Positions 47,787-60,140 of a stretch of 64,000 nt of DNA are shown piece by piece. The first letter of the stretch is position 1. Every line of letters starts with the position of its first letter. The stretch spans positions 20,829,254 to 20,893,253 of the forward strand of contig JAQFVV010006197.1 of assembly GCA_028023455.1 (NCBI GenBank), written 5' to 3'. The notes beneath the pieces were generated by a model. That model searched no databases and had not been told where the DNA came from. It worked only from the letters and a program-made list of their open reading frames with translations. Made by a program: the position numbers and the translations under genes. The DNA comes from Epiperipatus broadwayi. Taxonomy: Eukaryota > Onychophora > Udeonychophora > Euonychophora > Peripatidae.

Positions 47787-48230
47787 ATGAAAAAAATCAT
47801 GAAAATGGACAATGGACACCAGAGCTACTTAGCAAAGATGATCCACATTAAAATCTTTATTAAAGGAAAGATAGAGGAAAACCCTCAAACCCACTTAGAG
47901 AGCTTACAAAAGTTCTCCCAATTTCATAAGAAAGGACCAGATTTACGGATAGCTATGGCCAGTTACCATCTACAAGGCTCAGCTAAAGACTGGTGGAATA
48001 TGGGGAAATGGAAATATAGAACTATCCGATGTAACATGCCACTAACCATCCCACCATTAATGACAGGCAGTCGAATAAAAGACATAGAAGAAATGATTGA
48101 ATTTTTTACTACATTGGATTTTAAACATTGGGCCAAAGAACCACCTGATAGAAGGCAAAAATTAGAAAACCCAAGGCCACAATCATCGATGACGAGAGAT
48201 CGATATTATCCACCTGACCCAGGATTGTAA
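47787..48230 (+). CDS. Gag capsid-like ORF (Retrotrans_gag-type)
   Basis: A 147-codon ORF in the -1 frame relative to the previous one. The segment NPQTHLESLQKFSQFHKKGP followed by LRIAMASYHLQGSAKDWW fits the retrotransposon Gag capsid signature (a helix with F..F, then A...L.G.A..WW), which builds the virus-like particle shell. The C-terminal part (WAKEPPDRRQKLENPRPQSS) is basic and proline-rich and may bind RNA; no CCHC knuckle is seen. The ORF is open upstream to 47763, so a one-base slip or a missing A in the A7 run at 47761-47767 would join it to the coiled-coil ORF. It ends ~485 bp before the 3' LTR. Confidence 0.65.
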   Translation: MKKIMKMDNGHQSYLAKMIHIKIFIKGKIEENPQTHLESLQKFSQFHKKGPDLRIAMASYHLQGSAKDWWNMGKWKYRTIRCNMPLTIPPLMTGSRIKDIEEMIEFFTTLDFKHWAKEPPDRRQKLENPRPQSSMTRDRYYPPDPGL

Positions 48231-48697
48231 AAATATTTTAGACTCTTAGGATGGTTATTAAACGTATATAAAAATATTAAAATGAATTTGGTAAAATGAA
48301 TTTGGTTGAATGGAATTTACATTAGTCAAATAGGGCTTTGGATAAAAAAAAATTTTTGTTATATATATTATTGTCTTAATTACTATCACTCTTAAGAATT
48401 TTTTTTATATATATTATCTTAACTACTATTACTCTAAGAATTTTTATATATGATCAGTTTAACTAATATTACTATAAGATTTCTAACCAGACATGGCCAA
48501 ATTAGGCTATATTAAATTAAACTATAAATTCTAGATCCGGGTATATAAAATATTTGTTGCTTCATGTAATCTCTGCTTTCTATATTTTTATATATCTGTA
48601 AAAAAAAAAAAAATTTTTTTTTTTGTATTTAAATTATGTGATGTAGCAAAATTATTTTTTCTCTTTCCTTGCCTCCTTTGTTCTTCCTTAATTGTTC
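48231..48697 (+). other. 3' non-coding part of the LTR element
   Basis: AT-rich, with a repeated AAGAATTTTT(TA)TATATAT motif at 48392 and 48434 and a poly-A/poly-T pair at 48600-48624 that could form a hairpin. No pol sequence is seen. Confidence 0.5.
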
Positions 48698-48698
48698 A

Positions 48699-48715
48699 CG
48701 GGAAGTACGGGGAAA
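48699..48715 (+). other. Polypurine tract
   Basis: CGGGAAGTACGGGGAAA ends exactly where the right LTR begins (TGAAACAG at 48716). It is purine-rich with one C and one T interruption. Confidence 0.65.
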
Positions 48716-51189
48716 TGAAACAGTAAGATTCGTATTCGAATCTTAAGTTTCACCTTTTTCTATCATCTCTCACTCACCGGTCTATCCTACCCAAATTTAA
48801 ATTTTTTGGTATCGAATTGTGTGTGTAGCAATATTAAAAATGTATAGATATATGTAGAATTCACCATAAACACGCACACATTTCGATCTCAAATTTAAGG
48901 CAATAAATAAAGATAAATAATATAATTTAGATTTCTTCTTTTAGTTATAAAAATATATATATTTTAACCATTTATTTTAAATTGTAAAATCCGTTATTTA
49001 TTGCTTTGTTTAAATTTCATTTAATAATAATTTAGAAATAGATTGTAATATTTAATTAAAAGTAAAAATAATCGTATGTTCCCTTTTTGTCTTTGAAATT
49101 TTAAAAGAATCAATCAGTGAGAGATAATAGTTTAATTAAAAAGAAAAATTCCCTAAAATGTAATATAAAAATTAAATGTAAAATCTGAATGTAAACAATA
49201 GAACGGCAGCTTTCTCTATAATTAAACTAACAAAAATGCATTGATTATCCTCAGGGCAGATTAAGTGGAATCTAAAAATACACTAACAAAATGTAAAAGA
49301 TAAGATCTAAGAAAGGAGGCCATTTTAGACTTTCTAGAGACTTTTCACTTTAACTTTAGCTGTGCTCTCAATCAGTTGAGCGTCTCCAAGATATTAAATA
49401 AATTTTTCCTGCCACGGTATGATTGAGTAAAAGTGCTCAGACTATTCTCCACCCGGAGATGGCCTATCAGATGCCAAATCTTCCATTGCCCTTCATAAAT
49501 TCAACCATGAAGATCTGCTGCCTAAAATAATGAGAAAGCTGCTGCTGCTGTTAAATTAAATGAACCACCTAAATACAGGAAAGAATTGCTAATCATGAAC
49601 AATTTGCTACTGACCAATGGAATCGGAAAACTTCTCATAAAACAGGTACCTGTGTCCAAATTCTCTAGAGTACTCTACTAATATCTAGCTATGCTTATTC
49701 ATTCTGTATATAACTTATAAATTGTAGAACTATAATTTGAAATGCTAAAAATTTAATAATTAATATGTAAACTTCTTTAATAATCTAGCCTGCCTAACTC
49801 TATCTTTCTTGGGTGCGTATTTCTAAAATCTATATTTATTATTTAATTATTGCATGCTCATAATTGTCTAAATATAAATCTGTGATCGTTTGAAACAGTG
49901 GATGCGTGTCAAATTTTTCATTAATATTTACTTTTATAAATGACTTAATATTTTCATACAAATGACATGCATTCAATGCTTCCTTTATTGTAATGCAGGG
50001 GTCTACTGCTTAGCAAATGGTTGACATATTAGTTGTAAAAATCCTCCAGTTTATATATATTGTTTTATATTTTATAAAATTGCATTTCTTTGAGAGTCAC
50101 AAATGTTCATTATTAAATGTTGATAATATAGGGCCGAGTTATAAAATATATTTAAAATCTCACAGAATCATCTATACATTATACATGTGCTACGTTTCAG
50201 AGATGCAATGACTCATTACGAGCCTTGAATATTCTGGATTCTATAGGGTTGAAATTAACCCCAGTCATCCTACACAAGCTGACAAATGAATGTCCCGTAG
50301 GACTTGACGACCGTCATGCAGCCAGCAGGCGAATCATGGCATGAACCACTTGTCCCTGTTTATGTTTATGTGACACCTTACCTCTTTGGGCCGATGGCAA
50401 ACGCCAGCCCGTCATTCTTATAAACTCATTCACGGTTTTGCAGTTTCAATATACTGCCATTCCATATCACCTTTCTAGCATACCACGTGTTTTCTTTTAT
50501 TTACTTTATTATTCTATGTATAACTCCATCCCTGCATTGTTGACAATTCACTCTCAAATAAATGTTTGCCCTTAGTTATTAATAAATATTTTTAATTAAA
50601 TAAATATATGTCCGCCGCTACTATTATAAATCTTATTTTAGACTCTTGAATTGCAAAGGTATAAATCCCTAAAGGCATGCCTTAGAAATACTTGCTCGAG
50701 AATTTTAGGCAGCTAGATTATGTCATCAAATAAATGTGTTCCTCTTTGTAAATATAATAGTATCGGCAAATTCCGCTACTGAGATTTAAATCTTGCCAAA
50801 TATTATTAGTTTTACTGTTAAATTATTAAATGTTTCAATAAATAATTTCAAAGTATACGTCTGCAGTTACGTTTTATTTATTCGATACCCATTCTATATA
50901 ATATTTCCTCGATTTGTAAATATAAGTGTTTAATTAATATTAGTGTTATTATTGGCTAACTCGAAAATAAAATCATGAATCTCTTGCAACATCCCTGACC
51001 ACCATGCCTAAAGAAATGTTTACTAATGTCGCATCAGATGCATTGTTTCGTAGATTGTATTGTGGAACTGATGAACTATGTTCAAACTTAGTACTACGGG
51101 TGGATTCGCTACCTAGATGGTGCCTCAGTTCTGTGTGGTGGTCAAATTCTGCACTATGTTCACGAATCACATGTTTTCTGACCGTTACA
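48716..51189 (+). repeat. 3' LTR of the 7.2-kb LTR element
   Basis: The 2474-bp partner of 43986-46446, ending CTGACCGTTACA. Small ORFs within it (50017-50211, 50973-51207) are not conserved in the left copy and look incidental. A diverged piece of this LTR family is recognisable at ~63.2 kb. Confidence 0.9.
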
Positions 51190-51193
51190 ATTG
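51190..51193 (+). other. Target-site duplication, right copy (ATTG)
   Basis: Direct repeat of 43982-43985. Five bases do not match, so the duplication is 4 bp. Confidence 0.75.
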
Positions 51194-52985
51194 TAGCTTC
51201 ATTATAATGCTAATAAAAGAATCTTTGACTTTAATATAGATTTTTAAGTTTTTTTAAGTTCACTGCAACTGTTTGATGAATTTTAGACTGGAGATTGTTT
51301 ACTTCTATCTTCTCACATTACTACAAAGATTGTTTTTTTCTATCTTCTTACCTTACGTTTACAACTAACACGAATTAGCATACAACTACTAAAAACTTGT
51401 TCACCAACTCTTTCATTTATATACTTTTCTCCAAGATGCAATCAAGTTTAATTAGAAAGTTTTATATAAATTCCATATTGTTTTTAATAAAAAGAATCCC
51501 TCCTTTAATCAATTTATTTTGCATGATCTTAATAATTTTTTTTTTTTAATCTATTTCAGACTTATTTTCTAATGGGCTGTTTTTCAATTAGCTATATTTT
51601 TTTACAAATTAATTCTAATACAGCTTTTTTTTACATTATTTATGTTTTGTATTAATTTCTTCATACAAATTTTATCACAACTTATAATAGTTTTATCTAA
51701 ATTCATTTATATTACTGAAAGTTACATATATATGAAATATCAAATTTAAATTTATTGCAATGAAAGCAAAAACTACATTTAATCTCATAACATTTAATTT
51801 ACTAATATTAAAATATGTAAATAAATATTAGCGCTAGCTAATTTGCAACATAACTGTCATCTCAAATAGCAAATTAAACAGATTTATGGGTAATTTACAA
51901 ATATGTTCATCTAACAAAATTTCAAAAAAATTTCGATTATTTGTGTATACCTACACAAGTGAGTTGTTAATTCAATCATTTTTAAAACATAAAATAAACA
52001 CATTATTAAAGCAACCCTTTCCCTTTGCAATTTGAATCAAGTTTTGCAAAAATTTGCTTAGCTCGTTTTTTTTTCTATATATAAAATTTAATGTTTACCT
52101 ATTCCTTTTTTAATACACATATAATTATTACCCACACACATACATTATTTATTGCATGTATACAATTTAATATTTGAAACGTTGTCAAAATAATGTTTGA
52201 ATGATAATATTTATAAACAACCATGATTTTTTTTTTTGTAAAACAATATATTTGCCACAGAAGATGGTGGACATATTGTATGTTAGCTATAATTAATATT
52301 TATTTGTATATTTTATTATAAGTACATTAAATTTTATCAACTTAAATCCAGATTTATACTACTGAGATTTTAGCCCATTCTATTATAAGTATAATCTTTC
52401 GCATCATTAACCATTATTTAACTTACATCATATAGCGGACTTGTCACACTGTACATGTATTTTAGTTTGATATAGCCACATCAGATATGATAGAGGCTTA
52501 AATATCCAAGGTAGAACAGAAGCTACACTCCATGTATAAACATATTTAATGTGATCTGTATGATAACAGAAACTATGCAAGTCAAAGACAATTATAATCT
52601 TGTTTTTAACCATACCAAACGTAATTATCATATCATTAGGTGAAATATGTAAGAAGTAATAGATATGCCTAAAATATATGTAAAAAATAACATAATGATT
52701 TTAATTCATTTTATTGCAAATATAAGCTTCCAAGTCATTAACATTTTTATTCTCACTCACTATATAAATGCATTTTGTGTACACCTACATCATTTATTAT
52801 TGTAGGGAGTTAATATTTAAGCTGGAAAATGGAAATAATTATTTTTATTTTGTCTATTTGAGTCTAATGTTGTGGGTTATATATGATTAAAGATAGTATT
52901 TTGGGATACAGTACATTTTAAAATATCAGCTTATCTGACATATTAAAGGCATCTCAGATTTTCCTATAATTCAAGATGTAGCAGC
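51194..52985. other. AT-rich stretch without recognisable gene
   Basis: No transposon or gene motif is seen. Confidence 0.4.
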
Positions 52986-52989
52986 ATCA

Positions 52990-53440
52990 CCTAATATTTA
53001 TCTCAAACTAATAACCCCCCCCCTCTCTTTGTATGTTAAATTCAGAATGTGCAATCAAAGTATTATGCAGTAGAAAATGGAAACTCTTATGATGCTCCAA
53101 ACATTTTTTTCCAGATCCAATAATAAACCCAGCTATATTCAATCTTTTTAGATGTAATTGGAGTCTCATCAATAGATTGAAGACAACCAATGATTGTTTA
53201 GCTCATCTGCTTCATAAATGGAATTTATTAATCACTGATCTACGAAAATGTGAAAAAACACAAATTATGAACCACATAGTTAATGATTGCTAAATTTATG
53301 GCTACAGTAACAGAATCAAAGAACTCAATAGTCATTGATAATTCTATCTCCAGGTTGGCATGACTACAATTTCTTTATGGTGTTTTGTTAGTAGTTAAGT
53401 TGTCAAAAATATATACAATAAACAAACAAATAAGTTTAAA
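52990..53440 (+). pseudogene. LINE 3' end, C-terminal CCHC-like tail, copy 2
   Basis: The + strand reads SECAIKVLCSRKWK, SKHFFPDPIINPAIFNLFRC, NWSLINRLKTTNDCLAHLLH and KWNLLITDLRKCEKTQIMNH followed by IVNDC. This is the conserved end of a LINE RT protein (W.LLNRL.T......LHKW...D...C.C....QTM.HIV..C). It ends ~53440 after GIRIKELN-type text. It is a better copy of the family seen at 37.9 kb. Confidence 0.6.
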
Positions 53441-53444
53441 ACAT

Positions 53445-54390
53445 TTTTGCATTACAATAATCACATGCTTAGTAAACTGTTTAGAAAATCATGTGATGGT
53501 TTAGCTCCTGAGAGTAAATCGAGCATTTAATAGTTTCATTCAGTTAATTTGTCCTGAGTTTTTAATTACACTACTTAGCTGAGAATCAATTCTGAAATTT
53601 TCAACTTTGAATTCAACACTGTGCTAAATATTTAATATATTAAATATACTGCATGATTGGTAGAAATTATGTGGGAACTGACATATGTTATTACTTAGCT
53701 AGCAGAACCATTCAGATAAAAAAAATAAAGCCAAAATGAGACTTTTTAGTATTTATTCAGCTAATAGATCTTTAAGGAGTATTTTTTTTATTGAATATAT
53801 ATACAATAAAATGAATTTTCGAACTTTCAAAGGTGTGGTCACTAATTAACAAAAGTGATATAAGTAAAAAAAAAAACCTGTCAATTTTTTGTAATCTTTT
53901 AATTATCAACTTTATTAATTATATGTATGTGTTAAAACCAGATTGTCTAAGATGAAAGATACTCAAAAATATTTTTCTCACACACACATATATATGTATA
54001 TATGCGTATTTATATAGAAAAAAAGTGAAAATTGTTGGTAAAAAAAAGTCATAAAAGAAAAAAGCAATCTTTAAGATTGTAATTAAATAATGCCACTGAT
54101 TTTATATTCTAATAGTAACTAAACAATATTATGTATGTACTTTATTCGAGGGAGAGGGAAGCAGAAAGAGATAGAAAGAAAGAAGAGAATAGTTCTTTCA
54201 ATTCACCTATCAACTTTATGTGTCCCCAATTTTGGATTTGAATCAGAGCTGCTAAAGCTTGGAAAATTTTCGGCTCCCAAAACAACAAATATAATTCTTT
54301 TTTTTTTTAAATGGATGACCTATGGCTAACCCAATTAATTATCCAATTGTTGGTGGTTAATTGACATCTTGCTAATCTTAGTTACAAAAA
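53445..54390. other. AT-rich stretch without recognisable gene
   Basis: Only short simple repeats are present, including CACACACATATATATGTATA near 53980. Confidence 0.4.
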
Positions 54391-54394
54391 CAAT

Positions 54395-54535
54395 TAATTA
54401 AAGGAGACCTGAACCCAGACTTTCAAGCTCCCCACAGTCATCCACTCTATGGAATACTATTGATACACTTGATGCATGTGAAAAAGACAAATGTTCTCCA
54501 ATATCTGTATTTAATGCTTAACCAGCACTCGAGAT
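54395..54535 (-). repeat. Family S SINE, - oriented, degenerate ribozyme
   Basis: On the - strand: CTCGAGTGCTGGTTAAGCAT (remnant of the ribozyme core, with CUGAUGA reduced to a CUCGA-type remnant and GAAA to UAAA), then ACATTTGTCTTTTTCACATG, ATCAATAGTATTCCATAGAG (A-box position), GTGGATGACTGTGGGGAGCT and TGAAAGTCTGGGTTCAGGTC (B-box-like). Same order as in the 43-kb copies. Confidence 0.55.
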
Positions 54536-54539
54536 TTAA

Positions 54540-56075
54540 AAATGCTAGTTCTCATGATTTAAAATGGATTGTATGGGATATAATGTTTTTCACCTTTTTA
54601 TTGTTTCTCTTTGAAAGATTGCTGAAGCTTTGTTTAAATATTGTTTTATTTTTATATATGTATATCATAATATATATATATGGGATATATTCTTTTTTTG
54701 CTCAAGTTATACTTTCAAGCTAGAACACAAATATCTATTTAAAAGCTAGAAGTATCTGAATTGAATCCTAGCCAAGAAAAGTTAGAAAAAAAAATCAGTC
54801 AAATGAATGAAATTGGTGAGCTCAACTGGCCATTTGAGTGTACGAATGTCATATGATTTCAGAACAATTAATGATAGCATATTTTAAAATATATAGTAAG
54901 TAAATTTTAAAAGTACATGAATAAATTTTAAAAAATCAATTTAATTATCGATTCACAAATTATACTTTGAATAATTTATTTATCATATATATGTACGCAT
55001 GTTGGTATAAATGTGTAATACTTCTCTAATTAATAATATTATAACATACATTTTCAAATATGATGAATATACAAAATTTTTTTATACTCATGATTGTATC
55101 AATCTAATCAATAATACATCACGCAATAAAATGTCACATAACTTTAGATATACGTATTGCTGGATAAAGATATAATAGGTATTACCATCTATTATTATTA
55201 ATTGCTAAAGCTTACACAAGATGGCTAAAGTGTGGGGAGAATGAAAGAAATTGTTTGTATTTGTGAACATAATTGGGGGGGGGGGGTACTCACATACAAA
55301 CAGAACACTTGAATATAAGATTAAATCATTTCTACATTTACTAAAAAGATTTTCGTGCTAATGAAAGATCTCTCACAAAGTCCAATTTTCCATGTTAAGA
55401 CATTAATTATAAAAACAATACTACCTTTAGGTAATGGATTGAAATTTTCATTTGTTTTAAATTACGATTATCTTTTACAAAATTTCAAATTGCTTGTTTG
55501 TTTGCTTCTAACAATCCATTTATAAATACCGTATTGTATTTAATTTGCTAATATAAACTGCCTCTCCCAGATGAAATTCACACCTGATGAATTTTTTTTC
55601 ATATGTCAAAGCATCGGCCGGGAAGCGTTTTGGGATAAAACCAGTGCTAAAATGTTAAACAAGCAATTTTTGTTCCTTAAATTTTTTTTTTTTTTAAAGT
55701 TTGACTTTTAATTAATCCATTCTTGTAATAAAATTTAGTTATTATTATATTTTAAGAGATTTAAATATTTAAATGCTTTTCAACAAAAACATCAAACACC
55801 TTAACAAATTGATCAATAAATAAAATAAAAGACAACACCTAATAAGATTCAGTCAGTATTTTATCAATAAATAAATAATAATAATTTTGTATGTAGGATG
55901 CTTGCATGAACAACTTTTTCTTTCTTTATTTTTTCGCCAAATTTTAATTTATCATAAAATTTCTATATAATATAAATCTAAACATAAATATACCCAAAAG
56001 TTCAAATGTCATTAAGAAATAATAAAAACTACCTACTTATAAAATTTAATGATAAAATCTAGATTAGAAAATAAA
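54540..56075. other. AT-rich stretch without recognisable gene
   Basis: It contains a G(12) run near 55276. No coding motif is seen. Confidence 0.4.
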
Positions 56076-56079
56076 ATAA

Positions 56080-58170
56080 ACAGGGATGTCATCTAATATA
56101 TTATTATCAGTAGTATTCAAAATGATAAAGATTTTGTATAGAACTAATAAAAGACTGAGAGGTCTGTAATTTCTAATATCACCTTTAACACATTTTTAAA
56201 ATGTCAGTATTACTAATACATTTTTTCAATCACCTAGGACATTTTTATCATCAAGATATTTGGTATATAGTTTTATCAACAATTTTTTTCAACTGCTTTC
56301 TTTAACATATTAATAATAATCTCATCATTTCATAGGACTTTTTTCTTCATCATAGATTTAGTAATATATCTTATCTCTTCATTTAAAATGCTTGGCACTA
56401 CAGAAAATATAGTAATTGTAGAAATTATTTAATTTCTTGTTTTCTATTATAATATAATTCTTTAAATTGAAGCAGAAATTATTGTAAATTCCCAGTGAGC
56501 TATATATAAACGAATACACATTTATCAATAACAAAAAAGTATAGAATGAGTCTATGGTGTACTTTAGCTTGGATTGTATATAAGCATTCAATGTATTGAT
56601 GTGTTACAGCCTAGATCGTGAATCTTATATGTTACCACAATCTCAGAATAACAACAAGCTATTCAGAGATCACTATAAACAACCAGTAGGAAAGACTGTG
56701 CCACACATTTAACATCTCCTGAATAATGAATGAAACAATAGTTAATAGATGTAAATATATAATAATGATAGCTCAAATGTAGGTGAAATTAAGGCAGTTA
56801 TTGTAAACTCCTAGTGAGCTATATATAAACTAATACAAATTTATTAATAAATGAATGTTATATTATCATTCAATTTATTGACATGTTACAACACAGAGTA
56901 TGAATTTTATATATTACCACAATCTCAGAACAAACATAAGCTATTCTGAAATCACAACTCTTTCATGCATTTCCAAGATATCTTCCATCTGTTTAATAAT
57001 AGCCCCATCTTCTTACTGTTAAAGTAGCTTTTCTTTCAATATTAAGATATTGTTACATACTTTTAAAACTTTTATTCTCTTTTATAGCTTTCCTTGCCAA
57101 TCCACAGTTATATTTTTTTATGTCATTAATGTCATTATTAACTCTTTCTGTACTAGTTTATAAAACTTTAAATGTTCATTTCTTCTTAATGAAACATCTT
57201 GAAAATTTTTCATAATTTTTTTTCATTTTCTTGACTATATAGAAAATTTATTGATAAAATGCTGCTTTTTTATATCAGTTATCTTTCCTGCTGTTCTTAA
57301 CTGAATATACATTATATTTTTATTGATTTAAATCAAGTCTGATCCATCTTTAAAATCTGTTAATATTTTTAAATGATTTTCAAGTTCTAATTTAAATTCA
57401 TTGGAATGTTTCTGAAAATTAGGAATACCAACTGTTAATAATATCTTTCTTAATAGTTTTTGTCTGTCTAGTTTTGCATTAACATTTATCTTAAAACTCA
57501 TTACTGATGATTCTTTCCCGTATTGAATCTTTTAAGAATATAACAATCTTAATATATGTATATTTTATATTAGCCAAAATATAAGAATAATTTTGCAGTA
57601 TCATTGATTGGATGCTTCCCTATCCATTTAGCATTTTACTGAAAGAAAAAAATTATAATATATAGTTTTTACTTTCTGCGAACTCCCCAAGATTGTGTCC
57701 TCTTTCATTTCTATTACCTTAATCAAATTTACCCACAGCATTTTCATCATTAAATCATTTGTCAATTTTAACACTTGAAGTATCCCATGAGAATTTAAAA
57801 ATTTTATTTCATTCATCATAAACATTTTGCATACTCATATAAAAATCCTTTATTTTTTTAAAATCACAATAAGAATTTGCTAGGGCATAAATTGAATTAT
57901 TTGCATTTGGTACCTTCTACTAATTTGAATAATTCACTTGTCAGTCTCTCTGATATACCACCAACTCCAATATTGTTCTTTCACCTTTTATTTATAATGA
58001 ATGCCACTCCAATTGTGTCTCTAATAATTGTTTTTTTTTTTTTGTAATAAAGTATACGTTTACTTTTTAAATCAATTGTGTCTTTACTTTTCTTCTTTGA
58101 AATCAATTGTCTCTTTATCTTTTCTTCTCCAAGTCTAATATTTAGTCAATTTTTTTTCAATTCATAGAAT
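56080..58170 (-). pseudogene. LINE remnant: AP endonuclease, linker and start of RT
   Basis: On the - strand, in family order: TIDLKSKRILYYKKKNNY (58100-58020), KISRRYQMQIIQ (~57950-57900), KFDKGNRNERGHNLGE (57735-57680, compare G-x-RNERG-x-x-LVEF), SSVMSFKINVNAKLDRQKLL (57510-57450, compare SDHR...NI-x-LER), a charged linker, KAVEKNCQNYIPN (~56300) and FKNVLKVILEITDLSVF (56200-56150, compare FKKGD..DI.NYRPISL). These belong to an endonuclease/RT LINE protein of the RTE-like group. A duplicated segment (56481-56965) interrupts it between linker and RT. Many stops and frameshifts; the RT palm is not seen left of 56080. Confidence 0.6.
56481..56965 (+). repeat. Direct duplication, 319-bp offset, inside the LINE
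   Basis: ATTGTAAATTCCCAGTGAGC at 56481 and ATTGTAAACTCCTAGTGAGC at 56800 start two stretches sharing TATATATAAAC(G/T)AATACA, TTGA(T/C)(G/A)TGTTACA and ATTACCACAATCTCAGAA. Each is ~170-190 bp. Unclassified; may be two copies of a small element that inserted in the LINE. Confidence 0.6.
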
Positions 58171-58174
58171 CTTC

Positions 58175-59535
58175 TCTCAAATGAAAGTCTGTGACTATAT
58201 ATATATAATCATCAAATATCAGCCTGGGTCTGCATTAAGTGATTCATGGGCCATCAGCTGTCTTGGTGATGCTTTTAATTGTCTCCTGGGAATAAGAGCC
58301 ATAATTTAGATTTATATGTTAGTATTGTACATATCTATTTAAGAAAAAGATCATTCATGCACAAACATATCTTGCCTTTACGAGAATTCAATCAATATTT
58401 CAGTTAAGAATTATCCGTTAGCTGAGAATAATGACCATGCAAATTTCGAGATAAAGTCATTAAATTTACTACACTGGCTGATCTATGTTGGAAATAGACC
58501 ATATATGTTAGGTTACTTTACGTATAATCATATAGTAATAACAGCTGCAAGCAATAAGAATTTATGGATTGGATATTAAGAATTTGCCCTGTATGTACCT
58601 TAAAAGCTTCAAAGAGGAATCAAAAGATCTCTTTTCAGTTAACAGCAAACCTCTTTCTGCTCTCATATATATATAACATTGAATATAAATAGGAATTTCT
58701 GTATAAGAAATCTAGATAATTTTTTTCAAATATGACGTACTAAAGGTCATAACCAAATCAATCTGTAAGAACCAGCTGAAATCATATGATCTAGAAATTA
58801 ATAACAATGGACCTTAGATGAATCCATTTCTTGTTTAATATTCCTGTTATAAGATTAATAATCAGACGTATAAACTATATATGTACAGCTTAAAGTAACT
58901 CATACAAGTTGTATTATTACTTTCTAAATCACATGGTTTCAGTTTGTTCTTTAATTTTAATTGATTATTGAACTTAATTATATCTGAATACAAATATTTA
59001 CACAAGTTATAATATAAAATTTTCATTTATATTTAATGTTTACATTTGTAAGGTTTAGAAAATCTTTTGTATATATATATAGATATGACAAATATCAATT
59101 CCAATATCTAAGAGCTTTAATCTTATAAATGTTTTCCCCACTTTATGCCCCTTTGAAATAAACGACATTTTTTAGATATAGAACTCTTCCTCTATTGACA
59201 TATATATATAACTGTAGATCATTGCACTGCTTAAACAAATATAGCGGTTCAAATCTTTTAATAACAATCAAATCTTTATTAAACTGAGAGATTTGTTTGG
59301 TTTCACACATACGTATATATATATGAAAATATTTAAGTGAATCAAAATTACAGAGACTATGAGTTCAAACCAACTAATTTCACTTTTTTAAATTTTCCAA
59401 TATTTTTTCCTTCATCTAATTAATTTTTACACTCCCTTTGAAATCATTCTTTTCTGGGTGACTGATTAGAATGAGAGATAGTAAAATGTTATTTTGAAAA
59501 ATTCTTTTAGATATTTTTCAATAACAACTTTTCAA
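58175..59535. other. AT-rich stretch without recognisable gene
   Basis: Contains several short TATATA runs. No coding motif is seen. Confidence 0.4.
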
Positions 59536-59540
59536 ATATC

Positions 59541-59595
59541 AATCTGGACCAAATGATGATTGCTGGTTTAGCATGAAATACGTATATTGGTGATT
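59541..59595 (+). ncRNA. Hammerhead-like ribozyme, family S, C3 lost
   Basis: The core reads AUGAUGA (first C changed to A, 59553), stem II UUGCU-GGUUU-AGCAU (U-U at its base), GAAA intact (59575-59578), stem III AU/AU with an ACGU loop, triplet AUA, then UUGG (59587-59590) facing CCAA (59549-59552). Farther out AAUC (59541-59544) pairs with GAUU (59592-59595); the 43.39-kb copy has GAUU and AAUC at the same places, so the pairing is kept by compensating changes. Lack of C3 should abolish cleavage in this copy. Confidence 0.5.
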
Positions 59596-59690
59596 ATTTA
59601 TCTTTTCAATATATATATGTTTAAGTGTATCAGTGTTATTAGATAGAGTGAAGAGTGGTGGGTCATGTGAAAGTCTGTGCTCATATACCC
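59541..59690 (+). repeat. Family S SINE, + oriented
   Basis: AATCTGGACCAAATGATGAT, TGCTGGTTTAGCATGAAATA, then GTTTAAGTGTATCAGTGTTA (A-box position), TTAGATAGAGTGAAGAGTGG and CATGTGAAAGTCTGTGCTCA (degraded B-box). The order and spacing are those of the 43-kb copies. Confidence 0.6.
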
Positions 59691-59699
59691 TATATATTA

Positions 59700-60135
59700 C
59701 ATATATAGACACAGGTATATAATAAGCCTGTATTTCAGTTATTAAATATCATCTTTTAACTTCTATTACCTTTTTTCAATGAATTTCAGTTACTACTCAC
59801 ATAAAAAAAAATTATAATTATATAAAGAAATATCTTTATTGCAGAACCAACATTAGGTTTGCACTGTCATATATATGGGTGTGGATAGATATTTACATCT
59901 ATAGCAATATCCATATTATTCAGAGACAAAGACATTTATTTTAGATGCCACCCCTTTTCTATAAAAGCACTACTGATTTATCCTAGTCCAGCTCAAGAAA
60001 AATTCCGGAGTTCCAATTACTGTGACAAAATAAATAAAAATATGAACAAAAAAGAAACTCAAACTTTAATGAAGTTATAATATAAATATATGATTTTTTT
60101 TTTCTATTAACATGATGAATATGAAATTACATTAA
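59700..60135. other. AT-rich stretch without recognisable gene
   Basis: Nothing recognisable. Confidence 0.4.
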
Positions 60136-60140
60136 AAATT

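Larger units (their letters stand above)
43986..51189 (+). mobile_element. Large non-autonomous LTR retrotransposon (LARD-like), gag-only
   Basis: Two TG...CA LTRs of ~2.46 kb, a 4-bp ATTG target-site duplication, a PBS-like sequence 24 bases after the left LTR and a polypurine tract ending exactly at the right LTR define a complete insertion. The 2.27-kb interior has only Gag-like coding sequence; protease, RT, RNase H and integrase are missing and there is no room for them. The 4-bp duplication and PBS type fit Ty3/Gypsy machinery, so movement would depend on enzymes from another element. Of the three LTR elements in the window this one has the clearest ends. Confidence 0.88.

Noticed and set aside
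47313-47819. 168-codon - strand ORF, serine-rich
   Set aside because: It is the antisense shadow of the Gag-like coiled-coil ORF and shows the same internal duplication.
50973-51207. Overlapping ORFs of 65-67 codons on both strands at the LTR end
   Set aside because: The equivalent region of the other LTR (46.2-46.45 kb) breaks these frames, so they are not conserved.
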